Assembly: GCA_964515905.1 (NCBI GenBank)
Contig: CAZEWK010000035.1
Location: 25,158-89,157 of the forward strand
DNA length: 64,000 bases
From: GCA-2712985 sp964515905
Lineage (GTDB): Bacteria > Pseudomonadota > Alphaproteobacteria > UBA7887
Direction: 5' to 3'
Shown here: positions 46,233-54,267 of the stretch, piece by piece
Position numbering within the stretch: the stretch's first letter is position 1
Layout: each line of letters starts with the position of its first letter
The notes under the pieces: model-generated
Databases searched by the model: none
What the model was told of the DNA's origin: nothing
What the model saw: the letters and a program-made list of their open reading frames with translations, nothing else
Made by a program: the position numbers and the translations under genes

Positions 46233-47132
46233 GTGTCAAAAACTTACCTATTTTCTGTTAATCCAGATACAAGGCCAACGAAGACTATCGATTCGGGAGA
46301 TGTAATAGATATAGAGGTTGAAGGCGCTTTCGTTGATGTTGAAGACATCCAATCAGTCCCGACACCTTTCACACCTGAGTCAGAAGGCCATCCTTTGGCG
46401 CCAATTGCCGGTCCTATTAAGGTAAATGGAGCCAAACCAGGTGATTCACTGATCATTGAGTTACTTAAACTGACTCCCACCGGAATTGGAACCAACGCTA
46501 TTGTGCGAAATTTTGGGGTGTTGAAGGCGGAATTTCCGGATCCCGCAATCATTTCATGCCCTGTACGAAACGGTAAGGCATGGTTCGGTGATCGAATTCC
46601 AATTCCTCTTTTCCCAAATCTTGGAACCATCTCCACAATGCCGCCAGAAGGGTACAAGCCCTCCTATGCAGGCCTTTATGGCGGTGATTTTGATCAAAAA
46701 GATGTAGCGGTTGGTGCAAAAGTTCATTTACCCGTTATGGTTCCAGATGCTTTGTTATTTATGGCCGATCCGCACGCTGTAATAAGCGACGGGATCATTA
46801 GTGGTACCGGCGTTGAGTGTACTACTCAGGTTAGTGCAAAGATTGAGTTGGTAAAAGAAAGCGCTGTGAACCGTCCAATCCTTGACCACGCGGGCACTAT
46901 TCAAATTTTAGGATTTGGCGAAACTGTAGAGGCAGCTACTCGGGACGCATCGAATGCGTCCGTCAAATTTCTTAGCAAGAATACTGACTTAAATGATAAA
47001 GAAGCCTACATGTTACTCGGAATCATTGGCGAGTTACGCATAGGAACTTCACCAAGGCCGATTATGGCGGCTAGATTAATCATACCCAAAGAAATTATGA
47101 TAGACGCCGGATGGACAGGAAAGGTTACCTAA
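46233..47132 (+). CDS. Acetamidase/formamidase family protein
   Basis: A 299-residue member of the FmdA_AmdA family, zinc enzymes hydrolysing formamide, acetamide or related short amides to ammonia. Evidence: the DIEVEGAFVDVEDIQ region, HPLAPIAGPIKVNGAKPGD (conserved N-terminal barrel), GTISTMPPEGY, YAGLYGGDFDQKDVAVGAKVHLPV (metal site), and FMADPHAVISDGIISGTGVEC. The GTG at 46233 was taken as start; a TTG at 46221 is also in frame, overlapping the GGGGGAG ribosome site at 46223-46229. The family is clear; the substrate is not. Confidence 0.84.
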   Translation: MSKTYLFSVNPDTRPTKTIDSGDVIDIEVEGAFVDVEDIQSVPTPFTPESEGHPLAPIAGPIKVNGAKPGDSLIIELLKLTPTGIGTNAIVRNFGVLKAEFPDPAIISCPVRNGKAWFGDRIPIPLFPNLGTISTMPPEGYKPSYAGLYGGDFDQKDVAVGAKVHLPVMVPDALLFMADPHAVISDGIISGTGVECTTQVSAKIELVKESAVNRPILDHAGTIQILGFGETVEAATRDASNASVKFLSKNTDLNDKEAYMLLGIIGELRIGTSPRPIMAARLIIPKEIMIDAGWTGKVT

Positions 47133-47152
47133 TTGTTGAATGAAGTTTGGTA

Positions 47153-47317
47153 ATGGTTGTTTGTTTAATGGAGAAAATCCCTGTAATTATAACGTCCAAT
47201 TATCCAAACAATATTCCTTCTTGTAACTGTATCGAATGTAATCAAGAACTGGCTCCGGTTATTGAAGGAAAAGAACAGGTGTCTTTAGTCGTTGATGTGG
47301 TAAAAAACGAGATTTAA
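47153..47317 (+). CDS. Small cysteine-containing protein of unknown function
   Basis: Not recognised. A short open frame of 54 codons from an ATG at 47153, or 49 from an ATG at 47168, begins 20 bases after the acetamidase stop. The product has a CNCIEC cluster (Cys-x-Cys-x-x-Cys) in its middle and a hydrophobic-acidic end, EQVSLVVDVVKNEI. The Cys cluster could bind a metal, but a second pair of ligands is missing, so it is not a complete zinc ribbon. There is no convincing ribosome site. It may be a real small gene, a remnant, or chance. Confidence 0.35.
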   Translation: MVVCLMEKIPVIITSNYPNNIPSCNCIECNQELAPVIEGKEQVSLVVDVVKNEI

Positions 47318-47350
47318 ATATCTTAAACTTATAAGCAGAGAAAAAATTTT

Positions 47351-47605
47351 ATGACACGATTTTATGAGCCCGATCTTGGTTCGGAACCAGACAACCCGTT
47401 TGCACGTGATGAGACAGGACGACTTGTCCGGCGATCGTTCTGGTTGGATATGAGCGATCAATCTCTAACCTTAGCCATGACAAAAGGTATCGGCTCCAGG
47501 TTAAGAGCTAGTGAAAAACGAGAACATTTAATTGATATTAAAAGAGAACACCTGATTGATGAGATATGCCAGGAAATATTGCCTCCTGAAGAAAACGGAA
47601 ATTAG
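47351..47605 (+). CDS. Hypothetical small protein with an internal repeat
   Basis: Not recognised. The 84-residue product is hydrophilic and acidic at both ends, with FARDETGRLVRRSFWLD in the first half. Its second half contains the repeat REHLID-IK-REHLID, encoded by similar but not identical nucleotides (a duplication of eight codons). No membrane segment, signal peptide or metal motif is visible. It lies between the acetamidase-type gene and the enolase-superfamily gene on the same strand, so it may belong to that catabolic set. The ribosome site is poor (AGAGAAA). Confidence 0.5.
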   Translation: MTRFYEPDLGSEPDNPFARDETGRLVRRSFWLDMSDQSLTLAMTKGIGSRLRASEKREHLIDIKREHLIDEICQEILPPEENGN

Positions 47606-47836
47606 TAAAGGAACTAATTATATAGTAACTCTCCCTGGGTGTTTGATGTCCAGCGTTGGATGGGATTTCTCAATTGTCTGGTCTTTATTTGATAAGTACA
47701 ATAGCTCCATACAACATGCTTCTAGGCGCAACTACGCGGGCATAGAGTAGAACCGTATCAATTTAAATTAAGCCGTCATATGCCCATAATCTTGACCCAA
47801 AGCTATTATTTCCAATCCCAACAATAGTTGAGTCTC

Positions 47837-48922
47837 ATGTCAAAAATTACAGATATAACAGTTGATCATTTCCAGATTCCATTGGCAGTAACACTTACCG
47901 ATGCGACTCACGGAGAAATGAAACAGTTCGACCTCATTACGGTACGCATCACTGATGCGGATGGAGTTATGGGACTGGGGTATACTTACAGTCTAGTCGG
48001 AGGTAGTTCCATACGAACGCTGGCAACAGATTCACTTGCCCCACTTCTTCTTCAAGAAGAAGCCAATAGGATCGAATCCCTTTGGCAAAAAATGTGGTGG
48101 TTTTTACATTACATAGGGCGTGGTGGCCCAGTTAGTTTTGCTATGGCTGCTATTGATATTGCATTATGGGACCTAAAAGCGCGAAAACAGCAGACACCAC
48201 TCTGGCAGTTACTCGGTGGCCACGATCCAAAAGTGAAAACTTATGCGGGAGGCATTGATCTTTATTTTACCCTAGATGAGCTATTAGCGCAGACTGAAAA
48301 GAATTTAGAAAATGGCTTTAGAGCTATAAAAATGAAGGTAGGACGGGAAAATCTCAGTGAGGACCTTGAAAGAGTCTCTGCCATGAGGAATTTTTTAGGA
48401 GACGATTTTCCTTTGATGGTTGATGCAAACATGGGTTGGACCGTCGACCAGGCCATTCGGGCTGGGAACTCCCTTAGAGAATATAATGTAGTATGGCTAG
48501 AGGAACCAACCATACCGGACGATTTTGAGGGTTATGCTCGTATTCAAAAGGAAGGCGGGCTCGCAATTGCTGCGGGTGAAAACTTTCATACCCTTTATGA
48601 ATTTCGACATTTAATCGCCGTAAATGGTGTGGCTTTTCCGGAACCTGATGTCGCTACTTGCGGAGGGATCACCGTTTGGATGAAAGTGGCACACCTAGCT
48701 GAATCAAATAATTTACCAGTGACTTCACACGGGGTACACGACCTGCATTTACAATTGCTCGCCGCGGTTCCAAACAAGTCATACCTAGAAGTACATGGTT
48801 TTGGTTTGGAGAAATACATCAGAAACCCTCTTCAGGTGATCGATGGATACGCTACAGCACCTAACGAAGTAGGACATGGCGTAGATTTTCACTGGGATGA
48901 CTTAGGTCAGTTTGCGATCTGA
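47837..48922 (+). CDS. Mandelate racemase / muconate lactonizing enzyme family protein
   Basis: Enolase-superfamily sugar-acid dehydratase or racemase, 361 residues. The mandelate racemase subgroup is indicated by the catalytic KxK in RAIKMKVGRENL, metal ligands Asp in LMVDANMGWT, Glu in VVWLEEPTIPDD and Glu in AIAAGENFHT, and the His in VTSHGVHDLHLQLLAAVPN. The N-terminal capping domain has AMAAIDIALWDLKAR. The ATG at 47837 was preferred over a TTG three codons upstream. These residues fit dehydration or racemisation of a 2-hydroxy acid; the substrate is unknown. The gene follows an acetamidase-like gene and precedes two outer-membrane porins, which could supply the substrate. Confidence 0.87.
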   Translation: MSKITDITVDHFQIPLAVTLTDATHGEMKQFDLITVRITDADGVMGLGYTYSLVGGSSIRTLATDSLAPLLLQEEANRIESLWQKMWWFLHYIGRGGPVSFAMAAIDIALWDLKARKQQTPLWQLLGGHDPKVKTYAGGIDLYFTLDELLAQTEKNLENGFRAIKMKVGRENLSEDLERVSAMRNFLGDDFPLMVDANMGWTVDQAIRAGNSLREYNVVWLEEPTIPDDFEGYARIQKEGGLAIAAGENFHTLYEFRHLIAVNGVAFPEPDVATCGGITVWMKVAHLAESNNLPVTSHGVHDLHLQLLAAVPNKSYLEVHGFGLEKYIRNPLQVIDGYATAPNEVGHGVDFHWDDLGQFAI

Positions 48923-49245
48923 TAAATGAGCTAAATTAATATTTATTGCGACCAAAGACCGTTCGACTAATGTCTTTGCTTCGATGTAATTCAGATTCAG
49001 TAACAAATAAAATCACTTCTGGACACCCCATAACACTTTCTAAGGAGATTCCATTTATAGATCTTTTGCGCCCTTTTATGAGCATAACGGTGTGTTTGTT
49101 ACGAATGGTTGCAATTATAACAAATCCATAATCGGTCCTATTTTGTACAACGATATCATCATCTATTTTGTAACTTTGGATTTGTTCTCATCGTTAACCA
49201 TATAGCATGGAGTTGCATACTCCTTCTCTAATTATGTGAGGATGA
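48923..49245. other. Intergenic stretch before the first porin, with an unassigned minus-strand frame
   Basis: No clear gene. On the minus strand a stop-free frame runs from about 49189 to the TAA at 48936-48938, with protein-like composition (DYGFVIIATIRNKHTVMLIKGR is read around its middle). It lacks a usable start codon near its open end. A nearby ATG at 49199-49201 is in another frame and would join it only with a one-base shift in an A-run near 49166-49169. It may be a frameshifted small gene or chance. The porin's ribosome site GAGG (49238-49241) is just before its ATG. Confidence 0.3.
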
Positions 49246-50715
49246 ATGAAAAAAATAAACGGTTTACAAAACCTACTTGGTGTAGGAACAGCCCTCTTAG
49301 TTGTAGGCGGCCCAATACCGGCTTTGGCTCAAGACATAGAATCGCGTATCCTTGAGCTCGAGCAAGAACTGATCCTAATGAGAACTCAACTAACGGCTCA
49401 GGTCCAAACGGCTCAAAACGCTGCTGCAGATTCAGGTAAATCAGGCGATAAATATAAAATGTCTGGGCCAACTCCCAAATGGGAGTCCTCTGACGGTCGA
49501 TATAAAATGGAGATTGACGGACGCATTCACTACGATTTTGGCATGTTTGATCAGGATGATAACACTACTGGTAATGTTGAATTTCCGGATCTAAGTTCAG
49601 GGAGCAACTTTCGTCGGGGTCGTATCGGCTTAAAGGGCACAGTCGATAAGGAATGGGCCTACAACATAACCTTTGATTTGGGCGAAAGTTCGGATTCAGG
49701 CAACGTGGACACTGACGTCGTGTACCTTCAATACAAGGGTATCAAACCCCTTACTTTTACACTCGGAAAGCACAAAGTACCAAATATGATGGTTATTTTG
49801 ACCAGTTCTAACGAGATTGCTTTCATCGAACGTGGTCAAGTAGCCAACATCATGACTACCACGGTCTACAATGGAAATGCTGGTGCGGCCGCAACAGAAG
49901 TCGGTGAAAAGCGCATAGGGTTTAGTGTCGGTGGTGGCGGAAAAAAGTGGCATGCCCGTACTGGTTTTTTTACTGGTTCTGAAGACTATAACTCTGGGGA
50001 CGCTCCTTTGAGTATTCATGGGCGCGCAAGTTTCGCACCCATCAACACGAAAGAACAGGTCCTGCACGTTGGCGTATCCGGTTGGCACCTCTTCGAGTCA
50101 CCACAAGATTCTGATCAACGCCAAACATTTAAGTTGCGTGACCGGCCTGAATTTAGAGTGGATGGTAATCGATTAATTGATACCAGCGATGTTGGAATCG
50201 ATGTAGGAGACGCTGGAAATCTGGATGACGCCAACATGATAGGTATTGAATTGGCCGGCAAAGCGGGTCCTGCTTGGATGATGGCAGAATGGGCCCGCTC
50301 TGAATGGAATTTGACCGGAGAAAATGGTGGAACTTTCACGGGAACCCCTGATTTTGATGGTTGGTACATATCAGGTGGTCTATTCTTAACCGGAGAATCT
50401 CGGAAATACAGCGCGAAATCAGGTACTTGGAAAGGTGTCAAAGTTAAAAATCCATTCTCACAAAAACGTGGAACTGGGGCTTGGGAAGCACTTGCACGGT
50501 ATTCCACGATGGACTTAAACGATGCTGAGGCAGGCATTGAAGGCGGGGAACAGACTAACTACACGCTTGGACTTCGTTGGTGGGTAAATAATTACGTTAA
50601 CTTCGCATTTAACTATATAAATGCAGACGTAGACAAAGACACTTCAAGCACAAGTGGCGTTCAAGAGGGCCAAGATCTTAATATCTATGCCTTCCGAAGC
50701 ACTGTAAAATGGTAG
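49246..50715 (+). CDS. OprP/OprO-family outer-membrane porin (first copy)
   Basis: A 489-residue phosphate-selective-porin-family protein. Signal peptide 1 to about 28 (ends PALAQD). A short coiled coil (about 30-55; ESRILELEQELILMRTQL) follows, then a 16-strand beta barrel from about 80 with the RFRRGRIGLKGT-like strand (SNFRRGRIGLKGTVDKEW) and a C-terminal YAFRSTVKW ending in Trp. In this family the channel often prefers anions or pyrophosphate, but specificity varies. A second, related porin follows 230 bases later. A terminator lies between them. Confidence 0.88.
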   Translation: MKKINGLQNLLGVGTALLVVGGPIPALAQDIESRILELEQELILMRTQLTAQVQTAQNAAADSGKSGDKYKMSGPTPKWESSDGRYKMEIDGRIHYDFGMFDQDDNTTGNVEFPDLSSGSNFRRGRIGLKGTVDKEWAYNITFDLGESSDSGNVDTDVVYLQYKGIKPLTFTLGKHKVPNMMVILTSSNEIAFIERGQVANIMTTTVYNGNAGAAATEVGEKRIGFSVGGGGKKWHARTGFFTGSEDYNSGDAPLSIHGRASFAPINTKEQVLHVGVSGWHLFESPQDSDQRQTFKLRDRPEFRVDGNRLIDTSDVGIDVGDAGNLDDANMIGIELAGKAGPAWMMAEWARSEWNLTGENGGTFTGTPDFDGWYISGGLFLTGESRKYSAKSGTWKGVKVKNPFSQKRGTGAWEALARYSTMDLNDAEAGIEGGEQTNYTLGLRWWVNNYVNFAFNYINADVDKDTSSTSGVQEGQDLNIYAFRSTVKW

Positions 50716-50765
50716 AAGGTCTTATTTGTAGTAACTGCCCTGTAACTTAAGACTAAATATGAGAA

Positions 50766-50796
50766 CCCACCTTAGCACTCGCTGAGGCGGGATTTT
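50766..50796 (+). terminator. Terminator between the two porin genes
   Basis: CCCACCTTAGC (50766-50776) pairs with GCTGAGGCGGG (50781-50791) around the four-base loop ACTC, with one A-C mismatch and one G-T pair, and runs into ATTTT (50792-50796). It lies about 50 bases after the first porin's stop, so the two porins are probably separate transcripts. Confidence 0.7.
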
Positions 50797-50945
50797 CTCC
50801 ATTCAGGGCCAATTATTACGTTTTTTCAGTTATGCGGATATCCATTATCTGGCATGCGAATTCATGATTGCAAAAAGATGCTATCTCGTTTTATGTTGCG
50901 CTCTGCTTGCCCATACAAGGGCGTCTCCAAACGAAATGATTTCAG

Positions 50946-52562
50946 ATGACAAACCGTGTTCTTTCATACGGGCTTTCAGCCCTTTCGATTATTACCATTG
51001 CTTTTGCTTGTCCTGCTGTAGCTCAAGAGCCTGATCTTGAAGCAAACCAAACAGAATTACTTCAAAGGTTGGAACAACAACAGACGCTCATCGCTCGTCA
51101 GAATCAAAGGATTGAACGCCTAGAGCAAGCTATTAAAAAATTAATTGAACCTACAAAACAATCGGTTTCAGAGCAGTCATCCTCGAACTCAGATACCAAT
51201 GAAGATAACCAGACAAACACGACTCCTGCCCAAACCACTGCGCCTGCGACACCTTCTCCTCCGCCCGAAACCAAGGAAGCAAGCGGAAATGACGCGGCTG
51301 AAGACCCTTTTGCGGGGAAACGAGCTCCAAAAAAAGGCTATGATCCTGAAAAGTCATTTTTTGGCCCCCTACCCCGTTTCAAGTCAGCAAACGGATATTC
51401 TTTTGGATTTAGTGGGGTCATTGCATACGACGCCGTCGGGTACTCCCAGGAAGGCCAAGATGGCAGCGTGAACGTTCCAGATTTCAGGGATGGTAGCAAA
51501 GTAAAAACTGCAGCTATGGGCATCGTTGGAGTTTTTCCGAAGGACTGGATCTGGGGCATTTTTTATGATTTTGCGGACACCGACGACGCGGTGATTGAAG
51601 GCTTACGTTCAGCATTTGCGCTTTACCGTGGATTTGAGCCATGGTGGATAATTATTGGGCAACAAAATGCCGGTACTGGTCTTGATGCGTCCAATTTTTC
51701 GACGCAAAGGGTATTTATGGAAGAGGCGATGTCGGCTGGGGCATTCGCCTTTGCTCCAGGAGCTCCCATCATGGGGATATCTACCCTTTATCGGCAAAAT
51801 AATAGGTATATTCGGTTGGGCCTCATGAGTGACCCAGCTAAGAACCCAAATAACGTTGCAGATGGTGCCGAGGGTGATGAACCATTTGGAGTTCATGGTC
51901 GGTTCGCATGGGCGCCTATCGCGACGAGAACCCGTGCATTTCACGTTGGAATATCCGGTTATTGGCGTAAACCAGACGGTACTGGATTTAGCTCTGACCC
52001 TGAAGTGGTATTGGACTCGACTAAACTAATTGATACGGGAGATATTACCCGGGCCGAAAACTACTACTTTACGGGATTAGAGGCAGCAATGGTTCGAGGT
52101 CCTCTCTCAGTCCAAGGGGAATACGGTTTTGTAAACGTTACTCGCAAAAACAATCGCTCCGACCAAACGACATTTCAGGATTTGAACTTTGATGGATATT
52201 ATATCCAAGCAAGCTATTTCTTAACCGGCGAATCTAAAAATTATTACCCGCGGTTTGCTGCATTTTGGCGTGTGAGTCCCAAAAATGATTTTAGTCTGAA
52301 AGACGGAACCTGGGGTGCATGGGAACTGGGTCTTCGATATAGCTTCCTAGATCTCGATGATGGCACTTCAAACCTGGCAGGTGGTGGAGTACGTGGCGGG
52401 GTAGCTGAAAACTACACTTTAGGCTTGAACTGGTATCTAAATCCGTTCGTACGCGCCCAGTTAAATTATGTTCACAGTGATGTTGAGAATCTAACTGATA
52501 CAGGGCTACCCGAAGGCGATATCGTGCACATGGTAGGAACTAGACTACAAATTGAATACTAA
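50946..52562 (+). CDS. OprP/OprO-family outer-membrane porin (second copy, with coiled-coil and Pro/Thr linker)
   Basis: A 538-residue homologue of the preceding porin. Signal peptide 1 to about 27 (ends PAVAQE), then a coiled coil (about 35-68; LLQRLEQQQTLIARQNQRIERL). A low-complexity Asn/Thr/Pro linker (about 75-115) is absent from the first copy. The barrel starts at about 130 (YSFGFSGVIAYDAVGYS) and ends in a strand with MVGTRLQIEY. The coiled coil and linker suggest trimerisation and an extended periplasmic stalk. It precedes the kinase gene by 240 bases. An overlapping 56-codon frame at 50864-51034 on the same strand is probably not real. Confidence 0.87.
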   Translation: MTNRVLSYGLSALSIITIAFACPAVAQEPDLEANQTELLQRLEQQQTLIARQNQRIERLEQAIKKLIEPTKQSVSEQSSSNSDTNEDNQTNTTPAQTTAPATPSPPPETKEASGNDAAEDPFAGKRAPKKGYDPEKSFFGPLPRFKSANGYSFGFSGVIAYDAVGYSQEGQDGSVNVPDFRDGSKVKTAAMGIVGVFPKDWIWGIFYDFADTDDAVIEGLRSAFALYRGFEPWWIIIGQQNAGTGLDASNFSTQRVFMEEAMSAGAFAFAPGAPIMGISTLYRQNNRYIRLGLMSDPAKNPNNVADGAEGDEPFGVHGRFAWAPIATRTRAFHVGISGYWRKPDGTGFSSDPEVVLDSTKLIDTGDITRAENYYFTGLEAAMVRGPLSVQGEYGFVNVTRKNNRSDQTTFQDLNFDGYYIQASYFLTGESKNYYPRFAAFWRVSPKNDFSLKDGTWGAWELGLRYSFLDLDDGTSNLAGGGVRGGVAENYTLGLNWYLNPFVRAQLNYVHSDVENLTDTGLPEGDIVHMVGTRLQIEY

Positions 52563-52802
52563 GAGTAGCTATCAAGTGTACCTGCAATAACCAGTCCAAA
52601 GATTATTAAATATACTGGCAGTGTCTAGCTATACAAAACCGGTCCCTGTAGGCATTTCGCATGCAGCAAGGATAATGGGGCTTCAGCACTTGAGCAATCT
52701 TCACCGAGAGGTATAGCGTCTAAGATTTTACATCTTGGGTGTGACACGGCTCAAATCGTTATATAATCCTAATCGGGTTCTAGACGATTTGGATACACCA
52801 AA
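52563..52802 (+). promoter_or_regulatory. Leader region before the histidine kinase gene
   Basis: No gene is visible in this 240-base stretch between the second porin and the kinase. I looked for sigma-54 (-24/-12) sites because of the NtrC-like regulator; TGGCA with a later GC at about 52617-52630 is off the required spacing by one base and has TA instead of TT. No strong sigma-70 promoter is obvious. Confidence 0.3.
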
Positions 52803-54260
52803 ATGAAACAGTTCTATTCCTTACGATCTTTGCAACTTATTTATGGCTTTGCTTTCCTTTTACTGTTGTCAGTAAGTGCTATTGGGGGGCTACTAGCATT
52901 TCAAGCGAGCGAACGCAGTTCTATGGAAGCTCAAAGGGTCGGAACCCTGCTCAAAACCGTAGAACTGACCCGGGGAGATCTTTATCGTCAATTAAAGGAG
53001 GTTTTTGATTTTCACTTTCTGCAAGATGCGGACGCCGACGTCGAATTTGATGAATTAGGGAAACGCTCTCAAACCCATTTTGAAACCTTACAAAAATTAG
53101 CGGTTACAGACGAAGAAAGAATAGCAATTGAAGAGCTAATCAAGACTTATCAGACTGTGAATAATACAATTATCAAAATTATGTCGCTGCAACGTGGTCA
53201 AATACCACAGTCTGAAAAGCTTGTGTTATTGGATACGGAACTGGAAGGGGAAAACTTAAGTGATCTTGAGGCCGCATTCGGCGCGACAGAACATTTGTTT
53301 GTAGTCGCTCAAACCGAATTACAGTCCAACGTAAAGCATTTAATACAAACCGCTTTAGCATTATTATTACTGCCTATTCTAATTGCAGCAGCCTTACTTC
53401 TTTTCGCTCGAATTTTCTTAGACAAAGCTTTTGTTAAACCACTGGCTAATATACTGAGCAGCATGCAAATCTTTGGCAAAGGGAATCTAAAACATCATGC
53501 TATTGAGCAAGGCGCAAACGAAATGGTAGATCTTCAACGTGCAATCAACGATATGGCGAGCGAACTAGAAAAAAGTCGTTCAGATCTGATTCAGAACGAA
53601 AAAGAGGCGGCTTTGGGTGCTCTAGTACCAGTCATCGCACATAATATCCGAAATCCACTGGCAAGTATTAGGGCAACGGCAGAAGTATCTAATCTTTCAA
53701 CGTTAAGCCCCGAAATTCACCAATCATTTACCGATATAATCGGAGCTGTTGATCGTTTAGAAAAATGGATTTTGTCGTTATTTAACTTTTTAGATCCGTC
53801 TAAACCAGACTTCCAGATCTGCCAAATTCAACAGTGTGTAGACAATGCTCTGTCTTTAATCCCGTGGAATACCCTTAGTAAAGAAATTTCAATTGCAAAA
53901 ACAAATTGGGATAATCCCAGTCAAATCAGGTTAGATATCAATCTTATGGAACAAGCTATATATGGCCTTATCACAAATGCCATCGAGGCTTCCCCCACTA
54001 ATACAGAAATTAGACTCACAGTGGACTCAGATCAAAATAGCATGGAACTCACGATAGAGGACGATGGGAGTGGATTTTTATTCGAGCCTGGTCAAATTAC
54101 TAATTTGCGTGGACCTACAACCAAAGCGCATGGATCGGGTTTAGGGATTCCTTTTGCCCATAAAGTTTGTGAACTACATAATGGTCATTTAAGTTTTGAG
54201 AATAGAAAAAATTTCGGTACATCCGTTACAATATCTCTTCCTTTAAGCAAATCAGAATGA
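52803..54260 (+). CDS. Membrane sensor histidine kinase of the TonB locus
   Basis: A 485-residue kinase. Two membrane segments (about 13-33 and 183-203) bracket an about 150-residue periplasmic helical sensor. A HAMP domain (about 205-258) follows, then a coiled helix leading to the phospho-acceptor His280 in PVIAHNIRNPLASIRATAE. The ATPase domain has LITNAIEASP (N box), IEDDGSGFLF (G1) and AHGSGLGIPFAHKV (G2). It belongs to the HisKA class that usually partners NtrC-like regulators. The regulator gene starts seven bases after its stop. The sensed signal is unknown; the neighbouring receptor and porins suggest envelope nutrient availability. Confidence 0.9.
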   Translation: MKQFYSLRSLQLIYGFAFLLLLSVSAIGGLLAFQASERSSMEAQRVGTLLKTVELTRGDLYRQLKEVFDFHFLQDADADVEFDELGKRSQTHFETLQKLAVTDEERIAIEELIKTYQTVNNTIIKIMSLQRGQIPQSEKLVLLDTELEGENLSDLEAAFGATEHLFVVAQTELQSNVKHLIQTALALLLLPILIAAALLLFARIFLDKAFVKPLANILSSMQIFGKGNLKHHAIEQGANEMVDLQRAINDMASELEKSRSDLIQNEKEAALGALVPVIAHNIRNPLASIRATAEVSNLSTLSPEIHQSFTDIIGAVDRLEKWILSLFNFLDPSKPDFQICQIQQCVDNALSLIPWNTLSKEISIAKTNWDNPSQIRLDINLMEQAIYGLITNAIEASPTNTEIRLTVDSDQNSMELTIEDDGSGFLFEPGQITNLRGPTTKAHGSGLGIPFAHKVCELHNGHLSFENRKNFGTSVTISLPLSKSE

Positions 54261-54267
54261 CTAAGCC

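Noticed and set aside
46244..46657. A 137-codon minus-strand frame opposite the acetamidase gene
   Set aside because: It is the reverse image of a conserved enzyme region and has no independent evidence.
47556..47750. A 64-codon frame overlapping the end of the 84-residue hypothetical gene
   Set aside because: It overlaps a better frame, starts without a ribosome site and shows no family features.
48946..49131. A 61-codon plus-strand frame between the enolase-superfamily gene and the first porin
   Set aside because: No ribosome site and no recognisable feature; the minus-strand frame in the same place looks more protein-like.
51145..51471. A 108-codon alternative frame inside the second porin
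   Set aside because: It follows from the Thr/Pro linker composition in another frame, with no ribosome site and no recognisable fold.
52616..52631. Possible sigma-54 promoter before the histidine kinase gene
   Set aside because: The GG and GC elements are one base too close and the -12 element reads TAGC instead of TTGC.
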